A stretch of 64,000 bases of DNA from Glutamicibacter soli (lineage in GTDB: Bacteria; Actinomycetota; Actinomycetes; Actinomycetales; Micrococcaceae): positions 17,883-81,882 of the forward strand of contig NZ_POAF01000009.1 in the NCBI RefSeq assembly GCF_003309065.1, given 5' to 3'. The notes beneath the pieces were generated by a model, which had not been told where the DNA came from, did no database searches, and saw only the letters and a list, made by a program, of their open reading frames with translations. Each line of letters opens with the position of its first letter. Position 1 is the first letter of the stretch. Shown one piece after another: positions 11,628 to 22,174 of the stretch. The translations under genes were made by a program, and so were the position numbers.

Positions 11628-11927
11628 ATGGAGACTTTCAAGCGCCGTCAGGTAGTCGATTTTCTGGTCGACGAGCTCGGCTACGACGCGCACCTGACGC
11701 CTTGGGGCATCTATATCGACATGCCGAACTTCGAGGACACTGGCCGCGCCGTCATCGAATGGCGCGTCTCCGAGCGCGACATCGCCAATCTGAATGGCCT
11801 CAGGATGCCGCGCGGCTTCGTCGGGGGCGCACCCTACGCAATGGATGAGCTCAGAGCCGCGCTCGCCTGCTTCACGGCAGAGCGCGGCATCATGAGAGGT
11901 TCCGGCATGCGCATCGAGCCTGCGTAG
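11628..11927 (+). CDS. Small hypothetical protein
   Basis: 99 residues, acidic/basic mixed, no membrane segment or recognised domain (starts METFKRRQVVDFL, ends GMRIEPA). It has good high-GC codon usage and an ATG, but no convincing ribosome site. The 130 bases in front of it can be read on the minus strand as the tail of another protein (ending KVSSESSLDVDLG-stop), which hints that a gene was lost here. Function not recognised. Confidence 0.6.
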   Translation: METFKRRQVVDFLVDELGYDAHLTPWGIYIDMPNFEDTGRAVIEWRVSERDIANLNGLRMPRGFVGGAPYAMDELRAALACFTAERGIMRGSGMRIEPA

Positions 11928-12066
11928 CCTCAGTCGGCTTCGGGCCTTGTTTCGTGTTCGAGGGAACCGCAAGCCGGCCAGCCCGGTCGGGCAAGCCGAA
12001 GGCCCTGCCCGCGGTTGGAATTCCGTGGGTCGGGCCTTCACCTACGAAGCGGCTCGACTGGCCGGA

Positions 12067-12501
12067 CTAGGTGGCTGGACGCATCGAGGCCTTGGCGTGC
12101 GGCACGTAGGCCGGCGCATGGGCCACGGCGTATGCACCGACCTCGGCCAAGGCCAGGACCGTGAATGCATTGGCCGCATGCAGCAATCCGACCCATGGAG
12201 CGTCGAAGGCCAAGATGCCAATGGCGATCTGGACGGCCACCGCCGCGGCGAGCCACAAAGCCCACTTCAGCCCTGCGTGGGCGAACAGGGCGACGACGAT
12301 CAGCGCCAGCACGAGGATCGGGATGATCGTTTGCCCGATCATGCCGTGAAGCATCGCCGCAACCGGCGCATCGCTTTCGCTCATGGTGGCGCCGGCACCA
12401 ATCGCCTGGATCATCAGGAAAGTCGTCATACCTATGGTGGCTGCTTGGACAACGACCACTGCAGAGATGACGTGCGCAAGAACCTTGTATGCGGTACGCA
12501 A
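12067..12501 (-). CDS. Four-helix membrane protein, function unknown
   Basis: 144 residues with four hydrophobic segments: roughly 10-30, 50-75, 78-98 and 105-130. A polar loop (ATMSESDAPVAAM) lies between the first two. Overall it resembles the small four-helix DUF6220-type membrane proteins, an assignment I hold loosely. It is monocistronic, with divergent noncoding DNA on its 5' side. No catalytic residues stand out. Confidence 0.65.
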   Translation of the reverse strand: MRTAYKVLAHVISAVVVVQAATIGMTTFLMIQAIGAGATMSESDAPVAAMLHGMIGQTIIPILVLALIVVALFAHAGLKWALWLAAAVAVQIAIGILAFDAPWVGLLHAANAFTVLALAEVGAYAVAHAPAYVPHAKASMRPAT

Positions 12502-12858
12502 CTTTTCAAAACCTCCAGCAAGAATGGATGGAGATCATGAATACCCGAAAAGGCTACGTGGTCGCGGAATTGCCCGTGGAGCGCACCTGAGCGCCGCACG
12601 GTGGGCGATCACCAATGAAGATTCGCAATTATAGGCTTGCCCTGCGCCTGGATCCATGGTTTTTCGGCAACGACTGCCGAAATTTCCAGGCAATGCCATA
12701 CATCGATTCCGGAGCCCGGCGCGAGTGGCGGATTCCATGCCAGCCGCCCGGGTCGGTCGACGTGAAGGACACGGATCCGAAGCCCCGGGCGTTCGCAATG
12801 GCACTGCTACCGGTCGCCGAAAGTCCGGCTCTTTCGACCCCAGCGACCCGATGCCGGG
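12502..12858. other. Intergenic stretch with a hairpin, no convincing gene
   Basis: About 360 bases. Holds a perfect 8-bp hairpin TTTCGGCA/TGCCGAAA (12662-12669 with 12675-12682). A 17-codon mini-ORF at 12537-12590 has a GGATGGAG box and may be the remnant of a longer gene. Longer open frames here lack coding character. Confidence 0.5.
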
Positions 12859-13467
12859 CTACGCGGCGCTGAGCACCGCGACCAGGAAGTCGCCATTCGG
12901 TGCATGCAGCTGCCAGGTGGAATATTCCTGGTCCACCGACAGCCCGGCCCGCGCAGCGTCGGCGCGGAAATCATCGAACTCGTAGCCGCGTCCGGCGCCG
13001 AAGCCTACGACCAGGCGGCCTCCCTCGGCCAGTCGCCCGCGCAGCCGGGTCAGCGCCGGGAGGCGCTCGCCGGCGGCCAGGAAGGTCAGCACGTTGCCGG
13101 CGCAGACGATCAGGTCGAACTCGGTCAGCTCCCCCGGGCCCTCGGGGAGCGTGAAGTCGGCCAGGTTGCCCTGCTGCCAGCGCACGAACGGATAGTCTTC
13201 GCGGGCCACCTGGATCAGCTGCGCATCCAGGTCCACACCCAGCACCCGGTGGCCGTGTTCGGCCAGCCAGCCGCCGATGCGCCCGGTGCCGCAGCCGGCA
13301 TCCAGGATGCGCGCACCGCGGTCGGCCATGGCGTCGATCATGCGCGCCTCGCCGTGGATGTCGCGGCCCTGTGCGATGAAGCCGCGCCAGCGTTCAGCGT
13401 AGTTCGCCGCGTGGTCGGGGTTGTTGCGGACGGCCGCAAGCCAGAGGTTTTCTTCAGGACCAGTCAT
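12859..13467 (-). CDS. Class I SAM-dependent methyltransferase
   Basis: 202 residues with the SAM motif ILDAGCGTGRIGGWLAEHGHRVLGVDLD (motif I and acidic loop) around 55-80. Motif post-I/II is FDLIVCAGNVLTFLA, and RLAEGGRLVVGFGAGRGYEFDDF follows. The N-terminus (ANYAERWRGFIAQGRDIHGEARMID) matches small actinobacterial methyltransferases. Substrate unknown. It is separated by about 40 bases from the next gene on the same strand. Confidence 0.85.
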   Translation of the reverse strand: MTGPEENLWLAAVRNNPDHAANYAERWRGFIAQGRDIHGEARMIDAMADRGARILDAGCGTGRIGGWLAEHGHRVLGVDLDAQLIQVAREDYPFVRWQQGNLADFTLPEGPGELTEFDLIVCAGNVLTFLAAGERLPALTRLRGRLAEGGRLVVGFGAGRGYEFDDFRADAARAGLSVDQEYSTWQLHAPNGDFLVAVLSAA

Positions 13468-13510
13468 GTCCCCCAGTTTCCCACAACCTGCGGTCCGCCC
13501 AGGCCTGCGG

Positions 13511-14521
13511 CTAGATGCGCACCAGCATCTTGCCGGTGTTCTCGCCCTGCATCATGGCGATGAACGCGTGGACGGTGTTCTCGATCCCATCCACGATCGT
13601 CTCGTCGTAGGCGATCTGTCCGTCGGTGAACCACTGGCCCATGCGCTCGGCAAATTCGCCGGAATGCTGCAGGTAGTTGGCCAGCGTAAAGCCCTGCAGC
13701 TTCAGCCCGCGGGTGATCAGGTTCGCCATGTTGCGCGGGCCGGGGGCCGCCTCGGTGGTGTTGTAGCTGGAGATCGCTCCGCACAGCGCGGCGCGACCGC
13801 CGTCGTTGAAGTTCTCCAGTGCGGCTTCTAGGTGCTCGCCGCCGACGTTGTCGAAGAACACGTCGATGCCCTCGGGCGCCAGGGATGCCAGCTGGCCGGC
13901 GACGTCCCCGTCCTTGTAGTTGAAGGCCGCGTCGTAGCCGTACTTTTCGGTCAGCAGCGCGACCTTCTCGGCGCTGCCGGCGGAGCCGATGACGCGCTTG
14001 GCGCCCAGCAGCCGGGCGATCTGCCCGGCGGCGGTGCCCACCGCGCCGGCGGCTCCGGAGATGAAGACGGTGTCGCCCTCCTTCATCCCGGCGATCACCG
14101 TGAGGCCGACCCAGGCGGTCAGGCCGGTCATGCCCATCATGTGCAGCCGCAGCGAGCTGGGCACGCCGGGGATTTCCGGGACCGCGGTGAATCGCTCGGC
14201 GGTATCCTGGACGGTGTCGGACCAGCCGTGCTGGTGGGTGACCAAGGTGCCGACGGGCAGCGTGTCGGACATCGATTCGGTGACCCGGCCGACGGCGCCG
14301 CCGGTGATCTGCTCGCCGATCTGGTACGGGGCGACATAGGAGCGTGTATCATTCATGCGCCCGCGCATGTAGGGGTCCACGGAGATGAACTCGTTGCGCA
14401 CGCGCACCTGCCCCGGCGCCAGCTCGGGCAGTTCGGAGGTGCGGAACTGGAAGTTCTGCTCGGTGGGCCAGCCGGTCGGGCGGGAGGCGAGCAGGATCTG
14501 GGTGCTGGTGGTGTTGGACAT
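13511..14521 (-). CDS. NADP-dependent oxidoreductase, MDR superfamily (PTGR/CurA-like, zinc-free)
   Basis: 336 residues; family members reduce alpha,beta-unsaturated ketones or aldehydes using NADPH. Seen: VDPYMRGRM, GMTGLTAWVGL, the nucleotide loop SGAAGAVGTAAGQIA, DVFFDNVGGEHLEAAL and the C-terminal GIENTVHAFIAMMQGENTGKMLVRI. No zinc ligands are present. The ATG follows the usual family N-terminus (RPTGWPTEQNFQ). It is probably the second gene of a transcript starting with the DUF1304 gene and repressed by the divergent TetR protein, which suggests induction by a reactive electrophile. Confidence 0.9.
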   Translation of the reverse strand: MSNTTSTQILLASRPTGWPTEQNFQFRTSELPELAPGQVRVRNEFISVDPYMRGRMNDTRSYVAPYQIGEQITGGAVGRVTESMSDTLPVGTLVTHQHGWSDTVQDTAERFTAVPEIPGVPSSLRLHMMGMTGLTAWVGLTVIAGMKEGDTVFISGAAGAVGTAAGQIARLLGAKRVIGSAGSAEKVALLTEKYGYDAAFNYKDGDVAGQLASLAPEGIDVFFDNVGGEHLEAALENFNDGGRAALCGAISSYNTTEAAPGPRNMANLITRGLKLQGFTLANYLQHSGEFAERMGQWFTDGQIAYDETIVDGIENTVHAFIAMMQGENTGKMLVRI

Positions 14522-14589
14522 GGGTGGATGTTCCCTTTCTGTTGTCAGGTAATCCGGAGATTGCCCGGGTCGGCAAGTTGATCGGTGCG

Positions 14590-14976
14590 CTAGAGGATCA
14601 GTCCGAGGGCCAGGAAGATGAGTCCCAGCAGCGGCAAGGTGCCCTGCTTCAGGGCTGCGGCTGACTTCTCCGGGCTGGAGATGGCCAGCACGAGGGCCGC
14701 GAGCAGCATGGAGCCAAGGCTGGTGAACACCAGGGCCGAACCCACGGCCGCCTGCCCGGCGAGCTGGAAGACCAGCCCGGCGAACACGGCAATCGCCAGA
14801 AACAAGTTGTAGAAACCCTGGTTGAAGGCCAAGGCCTTGGTGGCATGGGCTTCCGCGACGCTGGTGCCGAAGACCTTGCGGGTGGCGGGTCGCTCCCACC
14901 ACAGCGACTCCATCAGGAAGATGTAGACATGGAGCAGCGCGGCTGCAAGCGCAAGGACCTGCGAAATGATGATCAT
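14590..14976 (-). CDS. DUF1304 family membrane protein
   Basis: 128 residues, four hydrophobic segments. The conserved DUF1304 blocks are HVYIFLMESLWWERPATRKVFG, ATKALAFNQGFYNLFLAIA and the C-terminal leucine-rich helix. The ATG at 14976 is chosen over longer in-frame starts, which run into the operator. First gene of a probable two-gene operon with the MDR oxidoreductase. Role unknown. Confidence 0.88.
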   Translation of the reverse strand: MIIISQVLALAAALLHVYIFLMESLWWERPATRKVFGTSVAEAHATKALAFNQGFYNLFLAIAVFAGLVFQLAGQAAVGSALVFTSLGSMLLAALVLAISSPEKSAAALKQGTLPLLGLIFLALGLIL

Positions 14977-15019
14977 GAGTGCGCCTTCCCTCGGCGGCAG
15001 GTGCCGCGGACCTTTATCT

Positions 15020-15057
15020 GTAACGACCATTTCAATATATACTGAAATGGTCGTTAC
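15020..15057. promoter_or_regulatory. Palindromic TetR operator overlapping divergent promoters
   Basis: Perfect 15-bp arms GTAACGACCATTTCA (15020-15034) and TGAAATGGTCGTTAC (15043-15057) with an 8-base AT-rich spacer. The spacer holds overlapping -10-like boxes in both directions (TATACT at 15038-15043 on plus, TATATT on minus). It sits between the DUF1304 and TetR starts, so bound repressor should block both units. Confidence 0.88.
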
Positions 15058-15076
15058 GAAAAGGGAAAGGACTGTG

Positions 15077-15661
15077 ATGGCTCGAACACTGGCCTTCGAC
15101 CGCGCCGAGGCGGTGCGCCGGGCGCGCTCCGTCTTCTGGTCCCGCGGCTACGAATCGGCATCCGTCCCGGAGCTCGAAGCGGCCACCGGGCTGAGCCGTT
15201 CGAGCATCTACAACTCCTTCGGTTCCAAGCGCGGCCTGTTCGACGCGGCGGTCGACAGCTATCTGGAGGAAGTGGTTCGGCCGCGCCTTGCAGACTTGGC
15301 CGGCACCGCGGTGTCCGCCCACGCGCTGGACGAGTACTTGGCCGCGACGCAGGAAATTTTCCAGAAGCCCGAGTCGCTTCCGGCCGCCAACGGGTGCCTG
15401 CTGATCAACAGCGCCAACGCGCCGATCGCCCGAGACGAACACGTCAGCGAGGCGATCAGCGCCTACCGCGCCGAACTGCACGCCGCGTTCTCCCGCGGAC
15501 TGCGGGCCGCGGCCCCGGGTCTGGATGAACAGCGCCATGAGCTGTTGGCCGAGGCGGTCACCGGATTGGTGGTCGCAGCCTTCGCCCTGGTGCGCATCAG
15601 CCCCGTGGAGGCCGCGCGGCTGATCGAGTCGGCCCGGCAGCTGGCGCAAACCCGCGCCTAG
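15077..15661 (+). CDS. TetR/AcrR family transcriptional regulator
   Basis: 194 residues. The N-terminal helix-turn-helix reads DRAEAVRRARSVFWSRGYESASVPELEAATGLSR then SSIYNSFGSKRGLFDAAVD, the standard TetR pattern; the C-terminal ligand domain has a buried-Cys-containing NGCLLINSA. The start is set by AAAGGA upstream of the MARTLAF ATG; an upstream in-frame extension crosses the operator. Autoregulation and control of the divergent DUF1304-MDR pair are inferred from the shared palindrome. The ligand is unknown. Confidence 0.9.
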   Translation: MARTLAFDRAEAVRRARSVFWSRGYESASVPELEAATGLSRSSIYNSFGSKRGLFDAAVDSYLEEVVRPRLADLAGTAVSAHALDEYLAATQEIFQKPESLPAANGCLLINSANAPIARDEHVSEAISAYRAELHAAFSRGLRAAAPGLDEQRHELLAEAVTGLVVAAFALVRISPVEAARLIESARQLAQTRA

Positions 15662-15663
15662 GG

Positions 15664-17214
15664 TCAACGTGCCCTGGGACCGCCCAGAGCCGAGGAATAC
15701 TGGCCCGCAGTGACAGTTGCAACTGGCTTGGCCCCGTCCAGCTGCCCGGCACCCAGGCCCGCTGCCACCTCGGCGCTCCCGCCGGTGGAGATCGTGTAGC
15801 TGCGGCCGTTCACGATGTCCTTTGAGGAATAAACCAGGTTTTCGGTCGGCTTGCTGGTGACGAAGGTGGCGAGCAGCGTTCCGGCGGAGTCAGCGATCTG
15901 GATTACCGTGCCTGCGGGAACCGCGGAACCCAGCGGGACCTGCAGCCCGCCCTGGGTGGATGAACCGCTGGGCCCCTGGGCCATGGAGCCGCTGCCAGCC
16001 GCCGCCAGCACGCCGCCGGTGATCGTCATCTCCCCGTTCGCGTCGATGGCCCCGTTGCCGGCGCCGGTCGGACCATTGACCACGATCTGCCCGCCGGATA
16101 TAGCGATGCCGCCATTGGAGTCCAGCCCGTCGCCCTCGGCGTTAACCGTCACGGCCCCGCCGGAGATCTCCAAGTGGAAATCACCCGCCTGCTGCGCGCC
16201 GCCCCCGGCAATCGAGGCGTTCAGCCCGTCGTCGTCGGCCGTGGCGTTGACCGTGCCGCCGGAGATATCGATGATGGCCGCTTCCAGCGCTTCGGTCGAG
16301 TCGCTGACCACGGCGGTTCCGCCGCTGATCCTCAATGCCGTCTCGGCCTTCAGGCCGTCGTCCCCCACGGAGACGGTGAGCTGCCCGGCGTACTGGTGCA
16401 GCCAGCCGAGGTCCTCGCTGGCGTCGTTGGTGGACTTGATGCCATCCGCGGCGGCGGTCACGGTGTAGTTGCCGCCGAGCACCAGCACGTAGTCCCTGCC
16501 TTTCACCCCGTCATCAGCGGCGGCCACCGTGACCTGCCCGGAATCCAGGACCAGCCCGTCAGCGCTCGCGATGCCGTCTTGGTGGTTGCCCTCCACGGAC
16601 AACTCGCCGCGCCCGGCGATGGTCAGGTCCGCCATCGAGTAGATCGCGGCGTTCGGTGCGTCCGCGGCGGTGTCCGCATAACTCGGGGCGTCGCTGGCGG
16701 AGTTTCCGGTCCCCTCCTCCAGGTACAGCAGCACCTCGTTCGCCTGCGCGGCCAGGATGGCGGGGCCGGTGGACGAGGTGATGTGCGCGCCGTCCAGGAT
16801 GATCCGCACCAAGGCATCCTTGGGGGCATCCACCACCAGCTGGCCGTCGCCGAGCGTCCCGGAGACGCGGTAGGTGCCCGCGGCATTGATGCTCACGGTG
16901 CCGCCGGACACGGAGACCTCCTTCGCGTTCTCCCCCGCGGCCGTCGATCCAGAGTCTGCCAGCACAAGCGTGGTTTCCGCGGAGGCGTCCCAGTGCAGGT
17001 CATCGGCGTCGAAATGGGTGTCCTCGATGACGTCCTTGGCCGAGGCGGTGCTGGTGTCGGGCGAGGCGCTGGGCACTGCGGCGCTTTGGAAGGTGCTGTT
17101 GCCGGTCACCTCGGACACGGTTTTCATCGACCCTGCGGAGCATCCGGCCAGGGCCAAGGCCAGACACAGGGCCGCAGCCGATGCCAGGGCCTTGGTTCGG
17201 AACGGGAACTTCAT
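15664..17214 (-). CDS. Secreted lipoprotein with carbohydrate-binding (DUF4353-type) repeats
   Basis: 516 residues. Signal peptide with lipobox LAGCS (Cys about 25). Then a Thr/Ser/Ala linker and a long beta-helix-like region of repeating DDGVK, ADGIKS, DDGLKAE, DDGLNAS, GDGLDSNG turns and ISGGxVxVxA strands. That is the pattern of the Ca-binding, polygalacturonate-type DUF4353 proteins. The acidic turns probably bind Ca. In other bacteria such proteins sit beside CotH-like kinases; none is nearby here. Only 2 bases separate its stop from the convergent TetR gene. Confidence 0.82.
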   Translation of the reverse strand: MKFPFRTKALASAAALCLALALAGCSAGSMKTVSEVTGNSTFQSAAVPSASPDTSTASAKDVIEDTHFDADDLHWDASAETTLVLADSGSTAAGENAKEVSVSGGTVSINAAGTYRVSGTLGDGQLVVDAPKDALVRIILDGAHITSSTGPAILAAQANEVLLYLEEGTGNSASDAPSYADTAADAPNAAIYSMADLTIAGRGELSVEGNHQDGIASADGLVLDSGQVTVAAADDGVKGRDYVLVLGGNYTVTAAADGIKSTNDASEDLGWLHQYAGQLTVSVGDDGLKAETALRISGGTAVVSDSTEALEAAIIDISGGTVNATADDDGLNASIAGGGAQQAGDFHLEISGGAVTVNAEGDGLDSNGGIAISGGQIVVNGPTGAGNGAIDANGEMTITGGVLAAAGSGSMAQGPSGSSTQGGLQVPLGSAVPAGTVIQIADSAGTLLATFVTSKPTENLVYSSKDIVNGRSYTISTGGSAEVAAGLGAGQLDGAKPVATVTAGQYSSALGGPRAR

Positions 17215-17337
17215 GGGGTCAACCTCGGGGAAATTGAAGGGGCAGTACCCATTGTTTTCCGCCAGTCTGTGACAGCTCTGTTCAGCGCAAAAGCCGCACG
17301 TATGAATCCAGCCGGCGGCGCTCGCCGGGAATACGCA

Positions 17338-17381
17338 AAAGCCGGCCGGGCCGGGGAAAATTCCCCTGCCCGGCCGGCTTT
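17338..17381. terminator. Terminator downstream of gnd
   Basis: 21-bp arms with one mismatch, AAAGCCGGCCGGG... at 17338-17358 and ...CCCGGCCGGCTTT at 17361-17381, with flanking A/T runs. Placed just after the gnd stop and before the lipoprotein gene start region. Confidence 0.82.
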
Positions 17382-17395
17382 AGGCGCCAGAAGAC

Positions 17396-18835
17396 CTAGT
17401 GGGTGTCTTCTGCTTCGATCTCCGAGCGGTCCCCGCTCCACAGGGTGTGGAAGGTGCCGTCCTTGTCGGTGCGGCGGTAGGTGTGCGCACCGAAGAAGTC
17501 GCGCAGTCCCTGGGTCAGGGCCGCCGGCAGGCGGTCGCGGCGCAGGCCGTCGTAGTAGGCCAGCGAAGAGGAGAACACCGGTGCCGGGATGCCCAGCTGC
17601 ACCGCCACTGCCACCACGCGGCGCCAGGCCGGAACCGCCTTGGCGATGGCCTCGGAGAAAGCCGGGGTGAACAGCAGGTTGGCGGGCTTCGCGTCACCCT
17701 TGTAAGCGGCCATGATGTCCTTGAGCAGGGCGGCGCGGATGATGCAGCCCTCGCGCCACAGGCCGGCGATCTCGTCCAGCTTCAGTTCCCAGTTGTACTC
17801 GTCGGCAGCCGAGGTGAGCATGTCGATGCCCTGGGCGTAGGAAACCAGCTTCGAGGCGAACAGCGCCTGGCGCACGTCCTCCACGAAGTTCTCCGGCAGC
17901 GCGACCTCGGTAGTCTCGCCGGCCAGCACGCTCTGGCCCACGGCGCGGATCTCGCGCTGCGAGGACAGGGAGCGGGCGAACACGGATTCGGCGATCGCGG
18001 AGACCGGGGAGCCCAGGTCCAGGCCGGACTGCACGGTCCAGCGGCCGGTGCCCTTCTGGCCTGCGGAGTCCTGGATGACATCGATCAGCGGCTTGCCGGT
18101 GGCGGCGTCGGTGTGGCCCAAGACCTCGGCGGTGATTTCAATCAGGAAGCTGGACAGGTCGCCCTGGTTCCAGTCGGCGAAGATCTTGGCCTGCTCGGCC
18201 GGCTCGATGCCGGCGGCGCTGCGCAGCAGGTCGTAGGCTTCGCCGATGACCTGCATGTCGGCGTACTCGATGCCGTTGTGGACCATCTTCACGAAGTGGC
18301 CGGCGCCGTCGGTGGAGATCCAGGCGCAGCACGGGGCGCCGTCATCGGCCTTGGCGGAGATCTTCTCCAGCATCGGGCCCAGGGCCTCGTAGGACTGGGC
18401 CGAGCCGCCGGGCATGATCGAAGGGCCGAGCAGCGCGCCCTCTTCGCCGCCGGAGACGCCGACGCCGACGAAGTGCAGGCCCTTTGCGGCCAGCGAAGCC
18501 TCGCGGCGGCGGGTGTCGGTGTAGTGCGAGTTGCCGCCGTCGATGATGATGTCACCCGTATCCAGCAGCGGAACCAGCTGGTCGATCACGGAATCGACCG
18601 GGCCGCCGGCCTTGACCATGATCATCACCCGTCGCGGGGACTCGAGGTTCGCGACAAGCTCTTCCAGGGATTCGGTGCGGATGAAGTCGCCTTCATCGCC
18701 GTGGGCCTCAAGCAGCGCGTCGGTCTTGGCGACCGAGCGGTTGTGCAGGGCGACGGTGTATCCGTTGCGGGCGAAGTTGCGAGCGAGGTTCGCACCCATC
18801 ACGGCCAGACCTGTGACACCAATCTGTGCAGGCAT
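17396..18835 (-). CDS. gnd: 6-phosphogluconate dehydrogenase (decarboxylating)
   Basis: Oxidises 6-phosphogluconate to ribulose 5-phosphate with NADP+. 479 residues, the long-form length. N-terminal Rossmann motif GLAVMGANLARNFARNGYTVALHNRS, IIDGGNSHYTDT, GVGVSGGEEGALLGPSIMPGG, the catalytic-lysine block HFVKMVHNGIEYADMQ, and the C-terminal ALTQGLRDFFGAHTYRR. It stands divergent from gntR and next to gluconate uptake and kinase genes, so here it also serves gluconate catabolism. Confidence 0.97.
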   Translation of the reverse strand: MPAQIGVTGLAVMGANLARNFARNGYTVALHNRSVAKTDALLEAHGDEGDFIRTESLEELVANLESPRRVMIMVKAGGPVDSVIDQLVPLLDTGDIIIDGGNSHYTDTRRREASLAAKGLHFVGVGVSGGEEGALLGPSIMPGGSAQSYEALGPMLEKISAKADDGAPCCAWISTDGAGHFVKMVHNGIEYADMQVIGEAYDLLRSAAGIEPAEQAKIFADWNQGDLSSFLIEITAEVLGHTDAATGKPLIDVIQDSAGQKGTGRWTVQSGLDLGSPVSAIAESVFARSLSSQREIRAVGQSVLAGETTEVALPENFVEDVRQALFASKLVSYAQGIDMLTSAADEYNWELKLDEIAGLWREGCIIRAALLKDIMAAYKGDAKPANLLFTPAFSEAIAKAVPAWRRVVAVAVQLGIPAPVFSSSLAYYDGLRRDRLPAALTQGLRDFFGAHTYRRTDKDGTFHTLWSGDRSEIEAEDTH

Positions 18836-19043
18836 AAAAATAAGTCTCCATCAATTACCGGGAGGTGGGCCGGGAACAGAGACCGGAACAGTCACGGTCT
18901 CAGATCACGACCACGTGACCCTCCCATCTTACAAGGGTTCGACAGGCGTTTCCCAGAGCACTCACGCACTTAAAACATATTTGTTTACGCGTGGCAGGGC
19001 CCGCGATAGCCAACGCCGCCTGCTCATTGGCTAAACTGGCGTC

Positions 19044-19775
19044 ATGGCAACTAGTCTGCACGCTCATGTGGTTGAGCACCTCGGCTCCCGCATCGTCAGC
19101 GGACAAATTCCCCGCGGCTCCATCATCCTGGCCGCCGATCTTGAGCAGAAACTCCAGGTCTCCCGTTCGGTGATCCGCGAGGCGGTGCGCGTCCTGGCCC
19201 AGTGCGGCCTGGTCAACAGCACCAAACGCGTCGGAATCCGGGTGCTCAGCGCCGAGCATTGGAACCCGTACGACGACCACGTGATCCGCTGGCGGCTGGC
19301 CAGCGACCAGAAGGGCGCGCAGCTGCGCTCGCTGACCGAACTGCGCATCTCCGTCGAACCGATGGCCGCCGAGCTGGCCGCCGAGGTCGCCCCGGAGGAC
19401 ATGCGCAAGGAACTGATGCTCATCTCGGCGCAGATGAACCACTATGGACGCCAGGGCGATTTGCGCCGCTTCCTCGAACTCGACATCCGCTTCCATGCGC
19501 TGGTGCTGGCCGCCAGCGGCAACGAGATGTTCGCGAACCTGTCCACCCCGATCGGCGCAATCCTGCGCGGGCGCACCGAGCTGGGCCTGATGCCCGAACG
19601 CCCCCACGAGGAGGCGCTGCTGTGGCACCAGTCGGTGGCGGACGCGATCTCCAACTCCGACCCGGCCGCGGCCCGGCGAAATATGGAAAGCATCATGCGC
19701 CGCACGCACAACGAGATCTCCAGCCTGTGGGAGAACGAGCCGCGCTTGTTCGTGGACCCGGCCAAGACCAGCTGA
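19044..19775 (+). CDS. gntR: FadR/GntR-family regulator, probable gluconate repressor
   Basis: 243 residues: winged helix (VEHLGSRIVSGQIPRGSIIL, SRSVIREAVRVLAQCGLV) followed by an all-helical FCD domain. His/Asp positions such as ELDIRFHALVLAASGN and HQSVADAI bind a metal and a ligand. Its place between gnd and gntP-gntK makes gluconate or 6-phosphogluconate the likely effector; that is inference from context. It ends before a strong hairpin shared with gntP. Confidence 0.88.
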   Translation: MATSLHAHVVEHLGSRIVSGQIPRGSIILAADLEQKLQVSRSVIREAVRVLAQCGLVNSTKRVGIRVLSAEHWNPYDDHVIRWRLASDQKGAQLRSLTELRISVEPMAAELAAEVAPEDMRKELMLISAQMNHYGRQGDLRRFLELDIRFHALVLAASGNEMFANLSTPIGAILRGRTELGLMPERPHEEALLWHQSVADAISNSDPAAARRNMESIMRRTHNEISSLWENEPRLFVDPAKTS

Positions 19776-19796
19776 TCCCCCGGCGCAAAATCAAAG

Positions 19797-19838
19797 GATC
19801 CCGCTGCGTGCACCTTGCATGGTGCGCACAGCGGGATC
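19797..19838. terminator. Two-way terminator between gntR and gntP
   Basis: Arms GATCCCGCTGCGTGCACC (19797-19814) and GGTGCGCACAGCGGGATC (19821-19838) pair apart from a two-base mismatch, with a TTGCAT loop, between convergent stops. Confidence 0.8.
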
Positions 19839-19863
19839 GTGTGGTTATGCGGTCCGGGCCCGG

Positions 19864-21285
<1,422 letters not shown>

Positions 21286-21337
21286 TGTCGTCCTTGATCA
21301 AGTCGAGCGTGAGGGATGGGTGTCCAGGCCACGCGGC

Positions 21338-21856
21338 CTAAGCGGTCGGTGCGGGAAGGGCCGCGAGCAGTGCGTCGACGATCTGCGCGGGGGTTTGCGT
21401 GATGTCGGCGGTGAGCACCCGCTCGTCGCTGCCGGGTTCTTCCAGCGTGGCCAGCTGGCTTGCCAGCAGCGAGGCGGGCATGAATTCGTGGTCGCGGGCC
21501 GACATGCGTTCCCCGATGAGGGATTTGCCGCCGGACAGATGCACGAACAGGGTGGAGGGCTCATGGGCCCGAATCAGGTCCCGGTAGGAACGCTTGAGCG
21601 CGGAGCAGGCCAGCACGATCGGGCTTCCGGCGTGGTTGGTCTCGGCCAGCTTCAGGCCGATGATTTCAAGCCAGGGTGCGCGGTCCGCGTCGTCCAAGGC
21701 ATGGCCGGCGGCCATCTTGTCCCTGTTGGACTGAGGGTGCAGCGAATCCCCGTCGATGAAGGCCCGCTCCAGCCGGCGGGCCAGCAAGTCGCCGATGGTC
21801 GACTTGCCGCTGCCGGAAACACCCATCACCACGATGGGAGGGATCATTTCAGTCAT
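21338..21856 (-). CDS. gntK: Gluconokinase, GntK/AroK-type
   Basis: 172 residues; phosphorylates gluconate to 6-phosphogluconate with ATP. P-loop GVSGSGKSTIG at residues 12-22, substrate loop DGDSLHPQSNRDKMAAGHALDDADRAPWL and the lid region CSALKRSYRDLIR are standard for thermoresistant gluconokinases. First gene of the gntK-gntP unit. Confidence 0.96.
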   Translation of the reverse strand: MTEMIPPIVVMGVSGSGKSTIGDLLARRLERAFIDGDSLHPQSNRDKMAAGHALDDADRAPWLEIIGLKLAETNHAGSPIVLACSALKRSYRDLIRAHEPSTLFVHLSGGKSLIGERMSARDHEFMPASLLASQLATLEEPGSDERVLTADITQTPAQIVDALLAALPAPTA

Positions 21857-21929
21857 GTGTCACTCCATTGTGCATGAACCCTGTAATCAGACTTTAGTGA
21901 TCCAGTGATTCATAAAATCATATTTATAC

Positions 21930-21958
21930 AGACTAAAAGTCAGCCCCTGTGATGTCAA
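21930..21958 (-). promoter_or_regulatory. Candidate gntK promoter
   Basis: On the minus strand TTGACA (21953-21958), 17-base spacer, TAGTCT (21930-21935), about 75 bases upstream of gntK. Downstream lies the small dyad TGATT-CATAA-AATCA (21906-21920), flanked by TATGAT. This resembles gluconate-regulator sites of corynebacteria and could be the GntR operator. Confidence 0.5.
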
Positions 21959-22174
21959 GCAAGTTCTCCTGGCTGGCCTCCCGCCCTTGGATCCGCGCAG
22001 GTCAGCTGTCTGCGGCGTAATTTCCAAGGGCTGCCTCAAGCTGTTGGAGTCCAATTCCTTGGGGAATTCTGAGAAATTCGCACCGCCTGCAGACCAGCTC
22101 ATTTATCGAGGGGTATTCTCACGATCAAGCCGGTCAACCCGGACTGCTAGGACCAAAGAGCATTGGAGTAAACA

